A stretch of 64,000 bases of DNA from Actinomycetota bacterium (GTDB lineage Bacteria > Actinomycetota > Acidimicrobiia > Acidimicrobiales > JAJPHE01), in assembly GCA_021325435.1 (NCBI GenBank), contig JAJPHE010000129.1:1-64000 (forward strand). The letters are read 5' to 3'. The position numbers were made by a program, and so were the translations under genes. A model generated the notes under the pieces. That model made no database searches. It was not told where the DNA came from and saw nothing but the letters and a program-made list of their open reading frames with translations. Shown one piece after another: positions 8,857 through 18,792 of the stretch (position 1 is its first letter; each line of letters starts with the position of its first letter).

Positions 8857-10182
8857 CTGAGCAACTTCACCTCTGACGTGGCGGGCGCGCTGCCCGGTCC
8901 CGATTGGCTGCGCCGGCGCCGCCTCGGGGCCCTCGAGCGCTTCCAGGCGGCCGGGCTGCCCAGCGAGTCCGAGGAGATCTGGCGGTACAGCCGGATCGAC
9001 AACCTCGACCTCGACCGCTTCGCACCGGCCACGCCGAGGGGCGCGGACGGGCCCAGCGGGGTGCCCTCTGGCGCCGCCGACTCCCACCTGGGCGAGGTGA
9101 TGGAAGCCCTGGGTGACCGCTCCGCCCTCGTGCTGGTGGGCCCGGACGGATCAGTCGAGGCGGACGTGGCCCGCACGGTCGCGTCCCAGGGCGTCACCGT
9201 GGGTCTGCTGTCGGAGCATCCGGAGGGCGCTGAGCTCCTCGGGGCGATCGCCGGCGGGGCGGGCGCCAAGGGAGCCGACGTCTTCGTGGACCTGGCCACC
9301 GCCTTCGCGTCCGACGCCGTCGTCGTTGATGTCCCCGCCGGCGTCTCGCTGGAGGCGCCCGTCCTGGTCGGCCACTGGTATGCGGGCGCCGCCGTGGCCC
9401 ACTTCCCCCGGACCGTCGTCCGGCTCGGACCTGGGGCCCGGGCCTCAGTGGTCGAGCACCTCTCGTCCAGCCAGGACGATGTCCTTTGCTGTCCGGTGGT
9501 GGAATTGGACGTCGGGGACGGAGCCGCCCTCGACTACACGTCCATCCAACGGCTGGGTTCCCGGGCGTGGCAGCTCGGGTACCAGGGCAGCCGGGTGGGG
9601 CGCGACGCGTCGCTGCGATCTCTCGCCGCCGCCCTGGGCGGCTACTACGCCCGGTTGCGGACCGATTCCCATCTTGTCGCCGCCGGCGGCAGCGCCCAGC
9701 TCATGGCGCTCTACTTCGGCGATCACCAGCAGATGCACGACTTCCGTACGCTCCAGGAGCACGCCGCCCCCAAGACGACCAGCGACCTGCTGTTCAAGGG
9801 AGCCGCCCGCGACGAGGCGAGGGGCGTCTACAGCGGCCTCATCCGGGTGCGGAAGGGGGCGGCGGGCACGAACGCCTTCCAGACCAACCGCAACCTGGTG
9901 CTGTCGGAGGGAGCGCACGCCGAGTCGGTGCCCAACCTCGAGATCGAGGAGAACGACGTGCGGTGCAGTCACGCCTCGGCCGTGGGTCCGGTGGACGAGG
10001 ACCAGCGCTATTACCTGGAGAGCCGGGGCATCCCGCCTGAGGTGGCCGATCGCCTCATCGTGCTGGGCTTCTTCGACGACCTGCTGGCCCGCTCCCCGGT
10101 GCCCGCCCTGCGCCAGCCCCTTCGGCGGGTGGTGGCCGAAAAGGCGTCCGCTCCGGCCCCGAGCGGAGGTAACGACCGTTGA
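8857..10182 (+). CDS. sufD: SufD, Fe-S assembly complex subunit
   Basis: SufD is the SufB paralogue that completes the SufBC2D complex. The N-terminal part contains the conserved WLRRRRLGALERF and EEIWRYSRID, and the core beta-helix part contains GLIRVRKGAAGTNAFQTNRN and EIEENDVRCSHASAVGP. The best start is a CTG at 8857-8859: AGGAG at 8845-8849 sits seven bases upstream and the protein then begins (M)SNFTSDVAGALPGPDW, which looks like a normal SufD start. An ATG at 8779 would overlap the upstream gene by 53 bases and add a low-complexity leader. The stop overlaps the next gene's TTG. Confidence 0.92.
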   Translation: MSNFTSDVAGALPGPDWLRRRRLGALERFQAAGLPSESEEIWRYSRIDNLDLDRFAPATPRGADGPSGVPSGAADSHLGEVMEALGDRSALVLVGPDGSVEADVARTVASQGVTVGLLSEHPEGAELLGAIAGGAGAKGADVFVDLATAFASDAVVVDVPAGVSLEAPVLVGHWYAGAAVAHFPRTVVRLGPGARASVVEHLSSSQDDVLCCPVVELDVGDGAALDYTSIQRLGSRAWQLGYQGSRVGRDASLRSLAAALGGYYARLRTDSHLVAAGGSAQLMALYFGDHQQMHDFRTLQEHAAPKTTSDLLFKGAARDEARGVYSGLIRVRKGAAGTNAFQTNRNLVLSEGAHAESVPNLEIEENDVRCSHASAVGPVDEDQRYYLESRGIPPEVADRLIVLGFFDDLLARSPVPALRQPLRRVVAEKASAPAPSGGNDR

Positions 10183-10496
10183 GCCGGACGGTGCGGGTGT
10201 GCGCCGTCGCCGACGTAGAGCGCGACAGCGCCCGGCGCTTCGACGTAGATGGCCACCGCCTCGCCGTCGTCCGGGTGGGTGACGACTTCTACGTGATCGG
10301 TGACCGCTGCAGCCACGCCAACTACTCGTTGTCCGAGGGTGAGGTCTTCCCGGAGGAGCTCGAGGTCGAGTGCTGGAAGCACGGCAGCACCTTCTCGTTG
10401 GTAACCGGTGAGCCGCAGTCCCTGCCGGCGACCAAGCCGGTTCCGGTCTACGAGGTGAAGGTGGAGGGAGACGATGTGGTGGTGAGGCTTCCTTGA
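10179..10496 (+). CDS. Rieske [2Fe-2S] ferredoxin of the suf operon
   Basis: A 105-residue Rieske-type ferredoxin. The cluster ligands are Cys44-Ser-His46 and Cys65-Trp-Lys-His68. The fold matches the ferredoxin components of non-haem oxygenases, and actinobacterial suf operons commonly place such a gene between sufD and sufC. It starts at TTG 10179, overlapping the sufD stop by four bases, and its own stop overlaps the TTG start of sufC. It may supply electrons during cluster assembly; the exact role in SUF is not settled. Confidence 0.9.
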   Translation: MSRTVRVCAVADVERDSARRFDVDGHRLAVVRVGDDFYVIGDRCSHANYSLSEGEVFPEELEVECWKHGSTFSLVTGEPQSLPATKPVPVYEVKVEGDDVVVRLP

Positions 10497-11290
10497 GCAT
10501 GTTGGCGATCCGTGATCTCGCCGCCGGTATCACCGGCCGGCGCATCCTCAACGGGATCAACCTCGAGGTGGGCAGCGGCGAGGTCCACGCCGTCATGGGG
10601 CCGAACGGGTCGGGCAAGTCGACCCTGGCCCACGTGGTGATGGGCCGGCCCGGCTACGAGGTGCTCGGCGGCAGCGTCACCATCGACGGCGTGGAGCTGC
10701 TGGGGGAGCCGACCTGGCGCCGGGCCCAGGCCGGGCTGTTCCTCGCCTTGCAGTACCCGATCGAGGTGCCCGGGGTGTCACTCGAAGAGGCGATGGAGGA
10801 GGCGGTGGCGGCCGGCGGGGGGGAGCGGCGATCGGTGCCGGCGGCGGTGACGAGGGAGGCAACTCGCATCGGACTCGACGAGCGGATCCTCGCCCGCGCC
10901 CTGAACGTCGATCTCTCGGGGGGGGAGAAGAAGCGCAACGAGACCCTCCAGCTGGGAGTGCTTCGGCCCAAGTTCGCCCTGCTCGATGAGATCGACTCCG
11001 GGCTCGACGTCGACGCCCTGCGAGCGGTGGCCAGGCGAGTGGAGGAGGCCACCGAGGAGTTCGGCCTCGGTGTCCTCGCCATCACCCATTACAGCCGCCT
11101 GCTGCGCGAGCTCCGTCCCGACGTCATCCACGTTCTGTCTCAGGGGCGCATCGTCGACTCCGGTGGTCCGGAGATGGCCGAGGAGCTCGAGCGGACGGGT
11201 TACGCGGCCTACGGCACCACGGACGGACAGGAGCCCAGCCCCGGGCCCGCCCCGGCCGAGGCCGATCCTTTCGCCGACCCGCTGGCCTGA
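10493..11290 (+). CDS. sufC: SufC, Fe-S assembly ATPase (first copy)
   Basis: A 265-residue ABC-type ATPase that pairs with SufB and SufD in the cytosol. Walker A is GPNGSGKST (about 36-44), the signature is LSGGEKKR and Walker B is FALLDEIDSGLDVDAL, followed by the switch histidine in AITHYSR. Start is TTG 10493 overlapping the Rieske stop, or ATG 10499. The C-terminus is an extended proline- and alanine-rich tail. A second, more canonical sufC lies at 14546-15295. Confidence 0.93.
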   Translation: MSMLAIRDLAAGITGRRILNGINLEVGSGEVHAVMGPNGSGKSTLAHVVMGRPGYEVLGGSVTIDGVELLGEPTWRRAQAGLFLALQYPIEVPGVSLEEAMEEAVAAGGGERRSVPAAVTREATRIGLDERILARALNVDLSGGEKKRNETLQLGVLRPKFALLDEIDSGLDVDALRAVARRVEEATEEFGLGVLAITHYSRLLRELRPDVIHVLSQGRIVDSGGPEMAEELERTGYAAYGTTDGQEPSPGPAPAEADPFADPLA

Positions 11291-11305
11291 CCGCCGACCG
11301 CCCGG

Positions 11306-12499
11306 TCACGCGGCGGGGACGGGACCCCCCTCGGCGATGAGCTTCTGATAGGCCGGCATCCGGCTCATCCGGTTGACGAGAAGGGCGCCGACGACCCGGT
11401 CCTGGCGGCGGTAGGCGGCCACGAACTTCCAGTCGTCCACCGAGCCTTCGACCACCGTCACCTCGTCGTCGGGTTGGGCGGTGCCGACGAACTGGAGCTT
11501 CGAGCCGTACTGGTCGGACCAGAAGTAAGGGACATGGTCGAAGGGCTCGAGCTCCTCGGGGGCGGCCCGCAGGAGGTTGCCGGCCGCGGCCTGGCCCTGG
11601 GCCACGGCATTGTCCCAGTGCTCGAAGCGCATTTCCTCGCCGAACAGGGGATGCGCCCAGCGGGCGACGTCGCCCGCGGCCACGATGTCGTCCGCCACCC
11701 CGCCGTCCTCCCTCAGGGCCCGGCAGGTGGCGTCGCACACCACCCCGTCGTCGAGCCGCAGCCCGGATCCTTCGAGCCACTCGGTCGCCGGCTTGACGCC
11801 GACGCCGACCACCACCAGGTCGGCCGCCACCACCTCGCCGTCGCCCAGGCGGACGCCCCGCACCCGCCCCGATCCGTCCAGTCCCTCGACGGCCGCGCCG
11901 AGGCGGATGTCGGTCCCGTGCTGGCGGTGCAGCCGGGCCACCACCTCCCCCATGGTCGGCCCGAGGGCACGCTCCAGCGGAACGGGCATCGCCTCGACCA
12001 CGGTGACATCGAGGTCCTGCCCCCGACAGGTGGCCGCCACCTCGGAACCGATGAATCCGGCGCCGATCACCGCCACCCGGGGGCCCGACTCCATGGCCCG
12101 GCGGATGGCCAGGCAGTCGTCGATCGTCCTGAGGTAGTGGACCCCTTGAAGATCCGGAAGGCCGGGCAGGCGGCGGACGTCCGCCCCGGTGGCGATGACG
12201 AGACCGTCGAAGTCCAGGCTGGTGCCGTCGTCCAAGCCGATGGTGCGGTCGTCCACGGACAGCGAGGCGGCCCGAACGCCGGTGCGGAACTCGAGGTCGA
12301 GGCCGTCTTCGATCTTGAGCTGGGCCCGCTCGGGTTGCCACTTGCCCGAAAGGATCTCCTTGGAAAGCGGCGGCCGCTGGTAGGGGAGGTGAGGCTCGGC
12401 GCCGATGACGACCACGGGGCCCTGGTGACCTTGGCGACGGATGGTGCGGGCGGCGGTGAGGCCGGCCAGCGAGCCGCCGACGACGGCGACACGCCTCAT
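11306..12499 (-). CDS. FAD-dependent NAD(P)H:ferredoxin reductase
   Basis: A 397-residue flavoprotein of the pyridine-nucleotide disulfide oxidoreductase fold, like rhodocoxin/putidaredoxin reductases. The N-terminus VAVVGGSLAGLTAARTIRR binds FAD and the central VAVIGAGFIGSEVAA binds NAD(P)H. AAGDVARW is the second FAD motif. No CxxxxC redox pair is present, as expected for ferredoxin reductases. It lies 12 bases after the [3Fe-4S] ferredoxin gene and is the last gene of the minus-strand suf operon, so it probably passes electrons to that ferredoxin. Confidence 0.88.
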   Translation of the reverse strand: MRRVAVVGGSLAGLTAARTIRRQGHQGPVVVIGAEPHLPYQRPPLSKEILSGKWQPERAQLKIEDGLDLEFRTGVRAASLSVDDRTIGLDDGTSLDFDGLVIATGADVRRLPGLPDLQGVHYLRTIDDCLAIRRAMESGPRVAVIGAGFIGSEVAATCRGQDLDVTVVEAMPVPLERALGPTMGEVVARLHRQHGTDIRLGAAVEGLDGSGRVRGVRLGDGEVVAADLVVVGVGVKPATEWLEGSGLRLDDGVVCDATCRALREDGGVADDIVAAGDVARWAHPLFGEEMRFEHWDNAVAQGQAAAGNLLRAAPEELEPFDHVPYFWSDQYGSKLQFVGTAQPDDEVTVVEGSVDDWKFVAAYRRQDRVVGALLVNRMSRMPAYQKLIAEGGPVPAA

Positions 12500-12511
12500 G
12501 ACGCCGACGCC

Positions 12512-12706
12512 CTAGTCGTCTTCGATGGTGATCGACTGGGTGGGACAGAGCCGGGCGGCTTCCTCCACCTTCTGACGCAGGTCCTCGGAGGGGGACTCCT
12601 GCAGGATGTAGAGGTAACCGTCGTCGCGCACTTCGAAGACCTCAGGAGCCACGCTCATGCACACCGCGTTGCTCTGGCACGTGTCGAAGTCGACGACCAC
12701 CTTCAT
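12512..12706 (-). CDS. [3Fe-4S] ferredoxin
   Basis: A 64-residue ferredoxin. Cys10 and Cys16 (C-x5-C) plus Cys54 followed by Pro are the three ligands of a [3Fe-4S] cluster; the usual fourth cysteine is absent. Actinobacterial ferredoxins of this type normally feed cytochromes P450. Here the partners are a ferredoxin reductase downstream and sufU, sufS and sufC upstream, so it may donate electrons to cluster assembly. It starts at ATG 12706, 57 bases after the sufU stop. Confidence 0.9.
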   Translation of the reverse strand: MKVVVDFDTCQSNAVCMSVAPEVFEVRDDGYLYILQESPSEDLRQKVEEAARLCPTQSITIEDD

Positions 12707-12763
12707 GCTGTCCCTCCTCGCTGGCCCTGGGGCGAGGAACGTAGCAGGGCCGAAAGCCGGACC

Positions 12764-13267
12764 CTACGAAGGGCCGGCGGAGCCGTTGGCGCCGTCGAGT
12801 CCCTGAGCGAGGGTGTTCCACGCCAGGGTGGCGCACTTGATCCGGACCGGGAACTTGACGACCCCCTGCAGAGCCTCGAGGTCGCCCATGGGGGGAGCCT
12901 CCTCGCCGTCGGCCCCCTGGCCGTTGGCGCCTAGCTCGCGGTCCTCGGCGTCCAACCGGGCTTCGTGGATCGACATCATCGCCTTGAACGCTCGGAGGAG
13001 CGCCCGGGCCTCGTCGAGGGTCTTGCCCTTCACCGCCGAGGACATCATCGACGCCGATGACTGGCTGATCGAGCAGCCTTGTCCGGCGATCTTGAGGTCG
13101 ACCACCTTCTCGTCTCGCACGTCGAGGTACAGGACGATCTCGTCACCGCACAGGGGGTTGAAGCCCTCGTAGCGGTGGGCGGGCGGGCACTCCAGCTCCC
13201 CGCGGTTACGGGGGTTGCGGTAGTGGTCGAGGATGATCTCTCGGTAGAGGTCTTCGAGGCCTGGCAT
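12764..13267 (-). CDS. sufU: SufU, sulfur-transfer/zinc protein
   Basis: A 167-residue SufU. Cys40 and Asp42 (NPLCGD), Cys65 (GQGCSISQSSASMM) and Cys145 (RIKCATLAW) match the zinc-site residues through which SufU accepts persulfide from SufS. The 18-residue-class insertion that distinguishes SufU from IscU is present in an expanded, acidic and glycine-rich form at about 106-127. I chose the ATG at 13265-13267 because it gives the standard opening MPGLEDLYREIILDHY; the longer frame would overlap sufS. Confidence 0.93.
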   Translation of the reverse strand: MPGLEDLYREIILDHYRNPRNRGELECPPAHRYEGFNPLCGDEIVLYLDVRDEKVVDLKIAGQGCSISQSSASMMSSAVKGKTLDEARALLRAFKAMMSIHEARLDAEDRELGANGQGADGEEAPPMGDLEALQGVVKFPVRIKCATLAWNTLAQGLDGANGSAGPS

Positions 13268-13289
13268 CGCTCTCTCTATCAACCGTCGG

Positions 13290-14545
13290 TCAGCCGAAGA
13301 ACTTCCTGGCCTCGGCCAAGGCCTCGGACAGGGCGTCCACATCGGACTCGTCGTTGTAAACGTAGAAGGAGGCCCGGGCCGTCGCCGTCACGCCCAGGTG
13401 GCGCATCAGCGGCTTGGCGCAGTGGTGACCGGCCCTCACGCACACCCCGGCGGTGTCGAGCACCTGCGACAGGTCGTGGGCGTGGATGTCGCCCAGAGCG
13501 AGGGAGATCACCCCGCCGCGGGAGGCGGGGTCGGCCGGCCCGTAGATCACCAGGTCGGGGTGGTCAGCGGCCAGCTTGCACAGGGCGTAGGAGGTCAGCT
13601 CGACCTCGTGGCGACGAACGGCGTCCATGCCCAGCCCCGTCAGGTAGTCCACCGCGGCGCCCAGGCCGATGGCCTCGGCGATGGGCGGCGTGCCCGCCTC
13701 GAACTTCCAGGGGACGTCGGCCGGCAGGAAGCCGTCGAGCCGGACGTCGCTGATCATCTCGCCGCCGCCGAGGAACGGGGGCATCTCCTCCAACAGGTCC
13801 TCGCGGGCCCACAGACAGCCGATGCCGGTCGGGCCCAGCATCTTGTGGCCGGTGAAGCCGAGGAAGTCGCAGCCGAGCTGCTGTATGTCGGTCGCCAGGT
13901 GGGGGACGTACTGGGCGGCGTCGGCGAGGAACAGGGCGCCGGCGGAGTGGGCGGCCTCGGCCAGCTCGGCCACCGGGTTAATGGTGCCGAGAACGTTCGA
14001 CATGCACGTGACGCCGACGAGCTTGACGCCGTCCACCAGACGATCGAGGTCGGACAGGTCGAGCTGGCCGTCGGCGGTGAGCCGGATGTAGCGCAGCTCG
14101 ATGCCCCGCTCCTCGGCCAGCATGAGCCATGGGACCAGGTTGGCGTGGTGCTCCATCTCGGTGAGCAGCACGGCGTCGCCGGCCGTCAGGTTGCGGCGGC
14201 CCCAGCTGTGGGCCACCAGGTTGATGGCCTCGGTGACGTTCTTGGTGAAGACGATCTCGCGGGCCGACCGGGCGTTGACGAGGCGGGCGAGCTTGGCTCG
14301 GGCCTCTTCGAACTGCCGGGTCGCCTCCTCGGCGATGGCGTACACGCCCCGGTGCACGTTGGCATGGGTCGTCTCGTAATAGCGGGTCATGGCGTCGAGG
14401 ACCTGGCGGGGCTTCTGGGACGAGGACGCCGAGTCGAGGTACACGAGGCGACGCCCGTTGACCTCGACGTCAAGGATGGGAAAGTCGGACCGGATCGCCT
14501 TGACGTCCAGCGGTTGGGCCCCCACCTGCGCGGCGCGGTCGTGGT

Positions 14546-14558
<13 letters not shown>
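13290..14558 (-). CDS. sufS: SufS, group II cysteine desulfurase
   Basis: A 422-residue PLP enzyme that removes sulfur from cysteine and passes it to SufU. The PLP lysine is Lys239 (FTGHKMLGPTG) and the catalytic cysteine is Cys380 in RAGHHCAKP, the short-loop form of group II enzymes. The N-terminus has FPILDVEVNGRRLVYLD followed by NVHRGVY. It starts at GTG 14558 and overlaps the end of the second sufC by 13 bases; sufU follows after 22 bases. Confidence 0.95.
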
Positions 14559-15295
<737 letters not shown>

Positions 15296-15298
15296 CCG

Positions 15299-15322
15299 AG
15301 TATATTTTCACTACGCCGATAG
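15299..15322 (-). promoter_or_regulatory. Promoter of second sufC with candidate SUF operator, copy 2
   Basis: Reading on the minus strand, CTATCGGCGTAG (15311-15322) is followed after six bases by TATACT (15299-15304), a good -10 element. The 12-mer matches the copy before sufB at 11 of 12 bases. Its place between -35 and -10 is where a repressor would act. No clear -35 hexamer is visible. Confidence 0.5.
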
Positions 15323-15372
15323 GGGAAACCCCCGGGAGGGTTTGGGGCCCCGCTGGCGGTACTCTCGGCTCG

Positions 15373-17517
15373 GTGGGGGAGCGTAGGACGGCGTCGATCG
15401 GTGGGGTCCACCCCGTCCCGTCCCCCTGGGTGCCCGGATCGGTGCTGCTGGCCGAGGGGTCATCCTTCGCCATCTCCGACCCCGCCGGGGATATGACCGG
15501 GGCCGGGCTCCACGGCCTCTTCCTCGGCGACCTGCGGGTGCTGTCGCGCTGGGAGCTCCGGGTGAACGGGGCCTCGCCCGAGCCGATCACCGTCGCCCCC
15601 GACGGGCCCTTCGCTGCCACCTTCGTCTCGCGGGCCCGGGCGGCGGCCGACACCGCCGAGCCCAGCCTGGTCGTGCTGCGCCGGCGCCAGGTGGCCTCCG
15701 GCCTGGTGGAGGAGATCGAGGTGCGCAACTTCGGCGACGAGGCCGCCTACTGCTCGGTGGAGCTGTGGGCCGAGGCCGACTTCGCCAGCCTCTCTGAGGT
15801 CCGCGACGGCGCTGCCCACACCGGGGGAGGGGTCCTCGCCGACGCCGAGGGGCCGGAGCTGAGCTTCCGCTACCGGCGGGCGGACGCCCGCTTCGGCATC
15901 CGGGTGCTGTTCCCCGAGGCGGCCCGGGTCGGCCCCGACGGAGCGGCCTTCGAGGCGATCGTCCCGGCCGGCGGGCGCTGGACGGCGACGGTCGACGTCT
16001 ACAGCGCCGCCGACGGCGAGGCGGGCAACGGTGGGGCGGCGGCCGGGGCCCATCCGAGGTCCGCGGCCCGAGCTCAGCCGGCCGAGCGGCTGGCCCGGTG
16101 GCGCCGGCAGGTGCCGTTGGTGTTCACCGACTACCCACCCCTCGAGCAGGCGCTACGACGCAGCGCCGAGGACCTGGGATCGCTGCGGCTGTTCGATCCC
16201 GATCATCCCGAGCGGGTGTTGGTGGCGGCCGGCGTGCCGTGGTCGATGGCCGTCTACGGGCGTGACTCGTTGCTCACCTCGTGGATGGCCCTTCCCTTGG
16301 ACCCCGACCTGGCCATGGGGGTCCTGCAGACCCTGGCCCGCTTCCAGGGCTCCGAGGTCGACCCCCGCACCGAGGAGGAGCCCGGGCGAATCCTGTACCG
16401 CATGCGCTTCGGCGCCCCCGAGGCCCCGGGCGGCCTGTCCTACGGGTCGGTGGACGCCACCCCGCTGTTCGTCATGCTCCTCGGGGAGCTCCGACGGTGG
16501 GGGCTGGCCTCCGAGGTGGTCGACGAGCTGCTGCCCCACGCCGACCGGGCCCTCGAATGGGTGCGCGAGCACGGCGACCGCGACGGGGACGGCTACGTCG
16601 AGTACCGCCGCCAGAGCGACCGGTCCCCCGTCAACCAGGGCTGGAAGGACTCCCCCCGCGGCATCCGCTTCAGCGACGGGAGGGTGGCCGAGCCGCCCAT
16701 CGCCGTGGCCGAGGTGCAGGGCTACGTGTACGCCGCCTACGTGGCCCGGGCCCACTTCGCCCGAGAGGCCGGTGACGAGGCCGCCGCCCGCTCCTGGCAC
16801 ACCCGGGCGGCCGAGCTGAAGGCGGCGTTCAACCGCGACTTCTGGTTGCCCCACCGGGGCTGGTACGCCTTGGCCCTCGACGCCGACAAGCGCCCGGTCG
16901 ACGCCCTCTGCTCGAACATGGGCCATTGTCTGTGGACCGGAATCGTCGACGAGGAGCGGGCTCCGGTGGTCGCCGAGCGGCTCATGTCCCCCGAGATGTT
17001 CAGCGGCTGGGGGCTGCGCACGCTCGGCTCGACGATGGGCGGGTACAACCCGGTCAGCTATCACTGCGGGGCGGTGTGGCCCCACGACACGGCCATCGCC
17101 GCCGCCGGTCTCATGCGCTACGGCTTCGTGGAGGAGGCCCAGCGCCTGGCCATGGGGATGCTGGCCGCCGCGGCCAGCTCAGGGGGCCGCCTGCCCGAGC
17201 TCATGAGCGGACTGTCCCGCGACGAGCTCCCCTCCGTCGCCCCCCACCCGGGCGCCTGCTCGCCCCAGGCGTGCTCGGCTGCCGCCCCGCTGTTGCTGCT
17301 GCGCAGCCTCCTGCGCTTCGACCCGTGGGTTCCCAACGGCCGGGTGTGGTTGGCGCCGGCGCTGCCCGAGGAGATCGGACACCTGGTGGTCGACCGGGTT
17401 CCCCTGGGCGGGGCCCGCATCCGCATCGAGGTCGACGGTCCTTCGCTCAAGGTGGAGGGGCTACCGGCCGGCGTCGAGCTGGTCCAGGCCGGCCGTCGCC
17501 CGCTGACCGCCGGCTGA
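15373..17517 (+). CDS. Glycogen debranching enzyme / amylo-alpha-1,6-glucosidase
   Basis: A 714-residue protein with an N-terminal bacterial glycogen-debranching domain (GSVLLAEGSSFAISDPAGDM, GLFLGDLRVLSRWELRVNG) and a C-terminal (alpha/alpha)6 barrel containing PWSMAVYGRDSLLTSWM, NQGWKDSP and SYHCGAVWPHDTAIAA. Members remove alpha-1,6 branches from glycogen or related glucans. I chose GTG 15373: TACTCT lies seven bases upstream, and longer versions would run through the sufC promoter. The substrate could be another oligosaccharide, as many members are uncharacterised. Confidence 0.82.
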   Translation: MGERRTASIGGVHPVPSPWVPGSVLLAEGSSFAISDPAGDMTGAGLHGLFLGDLRVLSRWELRVNGASPEPITVAPDGPFAATFVSRARAAADTAEPSLVVLRRRQVASGLVEEIEVRNFGDEAAYCSVELWAEADFASLSEVRDGAAHTGGGVLADAEGPELSFRYRRADARFGIRVLFPEAARVGPDGAAFEAIVPAGGRWTATVDVYSAADGEAGNGGAAAGAHPRSAARAQPAERLARWRRQVPLVFTDYPPLEQALRRSAEDLGSLRLFDPDHPERVLVAAGVPWSMAVYGRDSLLTSWMALPLDPDLAMGVLQTLARFQGSEVDPRTEEEPGRILYRMRFGAPEAPGGLSYGSVDATPLFVMLLGELRRWGLASEVVDELLPHADRALEWVREHGDRDGDGYVEYRRQSDRSPVNQGWKDSPRGIRFSDGRVAEPPIAVAEVQGYVYAAYVARAHFAREAGDEAAARSWHTRAAELKAAFNRDFWLPHRGWYALALDADKRPVDALCSNMGHCLWTGIVDEERAPVVAERLMSPEMFSGWGLRTLGSTMGGYNPVSYHCGAVWPHDTAIAAAGLMRYGFVEEAQRLAMGMLAAAASSGGRLPELMSGLSRDELPSVAPHPGACSPQACSAAAPLLLLRSLLRFDPWVPNGRVWLAPALPEEIGHLVVDRVPLGGARIRIEVDGPSLKVEGLPAGVELVQAGRRPLTAG

Positions 17518-17532
17518 CCGGCCGGGGTCGGA

Positions 17533-18144
17533 TCAGCTGGTGGCCGGGCCGGGCGGGGCCCAGCGCCACACCACGTCGCCCAGCTGGCGCGGCTGGGCCT
17601 CGGGCGCCCGGCCCGGCTCGGCGGTGCCGAGGTAGAGGAAGCCGACGATCTGGTCGGCTTCGGACAGCCCGAGGGCGGTCTTGACCGCCGGGTCGTAGGC
17701 GGCGTCCCCGGTCCTCCACATGGACCCGTAGCCCAGGGCGGTGGCGGCCAGGAGGGCGTTCTCCGCCGCGGCGGCCACCGCCGCCACCTGCTCCACTTCG
17801 GGAACCTTCGGATGGGCCCGGGGGCTGGCCCCGACCACCACCACGACCGGGGCCCGGCCGAGCTTCGTGCGCTCCTTCTCGAGCTGGCCGGTGGTGGGCT
17901 CCGCCCGGTCGCGCCGGCAACGGGCCAGGTACGCCTCGGCCAGGACGTCCCCGAAGGCGTCCTTGGCCGGGCCCTCGAGCACCACGAACCGCCAGGGCCG
18001 CAGCTCCTCGTGGTCCGGGGCGGACACCGCCGCGGTCAGGATGGTCTGGAGCTCGGCGGGGGAGGGGGCCGGGGGGCCCAGTCGGCCGATCGAGCGGCGG
18101 GAGAGGATGGTGTCGAGGGCAGCCCGGCCGGGCTCGGCGCTCAC
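17533..18144 (-). CDS. Nitroreductase family protein
   Basis: A 203-residue FMN-dependent nitroreductase-fold protein. It has the family opening ILSRRSIGRLGPPAPS, then AAVSAPDHEELRPWRFVV (FMN contact region), and ENALLAATALGYGSMWRTG followed by IVGFLYLG. Start is GTG 18144, overlapping the stop of the metallo-hydrolase gene as GTGA, so the pair is translationally coupled. Similar proteins reduce nitro groups, quinones or flavins; the natural substrate is not known. A second, distinct nitroreductase is at 53009-53623. Confidence 0.82.
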   Translation of the reverse strand: MSAEPGRAALDTILSRRSIGRLGPPAPSPAELQTILTAAVSAPDHEELRPWRFVVLEGPAKDAFGDVLAEAYLARCRRDRAEPTTGQLEKERTKLGRAPVVVVVGASPRAHPKVPEVEQVAAVAAAAENALLAATALGYGSMWRTGDAAYDPAVKTALGLSEADQIVGFLYLGTAEPGRAPEAQPRQLGDVVWRWAPPGPATS

Positions 18145-18752
18145 CAGCCCCGGTCGATCCATTCCTGCAGGTGGGGGCGCTCCCGCCCGATCGTGGTGTC
18201 GTCCCCGTGGCCCGGCATGACGACGGTGTCCGCCGGCAGGGGGGAGAACAGCCGCGTCTCGATCGACTCGATGATCGCCCCGAAGTCGCCACCCGGAAAC
18301 TTGGTGGCGCCGGGCCCGCCGGGGAAGAGGGTGTCCCCGCTGAACACGACGGGCGACCCCTCCAGCCGGAAGCACATCGACCCCGGGGTGTGGCCCGGAG
18401 TGTGGATGGTGGTCAGCCGCAGGTCGCCCACCTCGATCACCGATTCGTCCTCCAGGACGAAGTCGTAGGAGGGGAGCATCCCGGCGTCAGCGGCCGTCAC
18501 CCCCACGTCGTAACCGGCGTCGCGCACGGCCGGCACGGCCTGGATGTGGTCCCAGTGGCCGTGGGTCTCGAGGACCTTGCGCACCCCCAGCCGGCGGCAG
18601 AGGTCCAAGAGACGCTCGTGCTCGTTGGCGGCGTCGATGAGAACGGCCTCGCCGGTCGACTTGCACCGCAGGACGAAGACGTTGTTGTCCATGGGGCCGA
18701 CGACGACCTTGTGGATCTCGGCCCGTCCATCCTCGAAGTGGACCGTCGACAT
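18141..18752 (-). CDS. MBL-fold metallo-hydrolase (glyoxalase II-like)
   Basis: A 203-residue metallo-beta-lactamase-fold hydrolase. The metal-binding motif is THGHWDH, with later ligands in HTPGHTPGS, SGDTLFPGG and MPGHGDDT. This is the pattern of glyoxalase II and persulfide dioxygenase-like enzymes that hydrolyse thioesters with two metals. A GGAGG Shine-Dalgarno sequence precedes the ATG at 18752. It is coupled to the nitroreductase by a four-base overlap and divergent from the acyl-CoA dehydrogenase. Confidence 0.85.
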   Translation of the reverse strand: MSTVHFEDGRAEIHKVVVGPMDNNVFVLRCKSTGEAVLIDAANEHERLLDLCRRLGVRKVLETHGHWDHIQAVPAVRDAGYDVGVTAADAGMLPSYDFVLEDESVIEVGDLRLTTIHTPGHTPGSMCFRLEGSPVVFSGDTLFPGGPGATKFPGGDFGAIIESIETRLFSPLPADTVVMPGHGDDTTIGRERPHLQEWIDRGW

Positions 18753-18792
18753 GGTTGACCTCCGTCCCCGCCGTACCGCCGATGTGCCCCTT

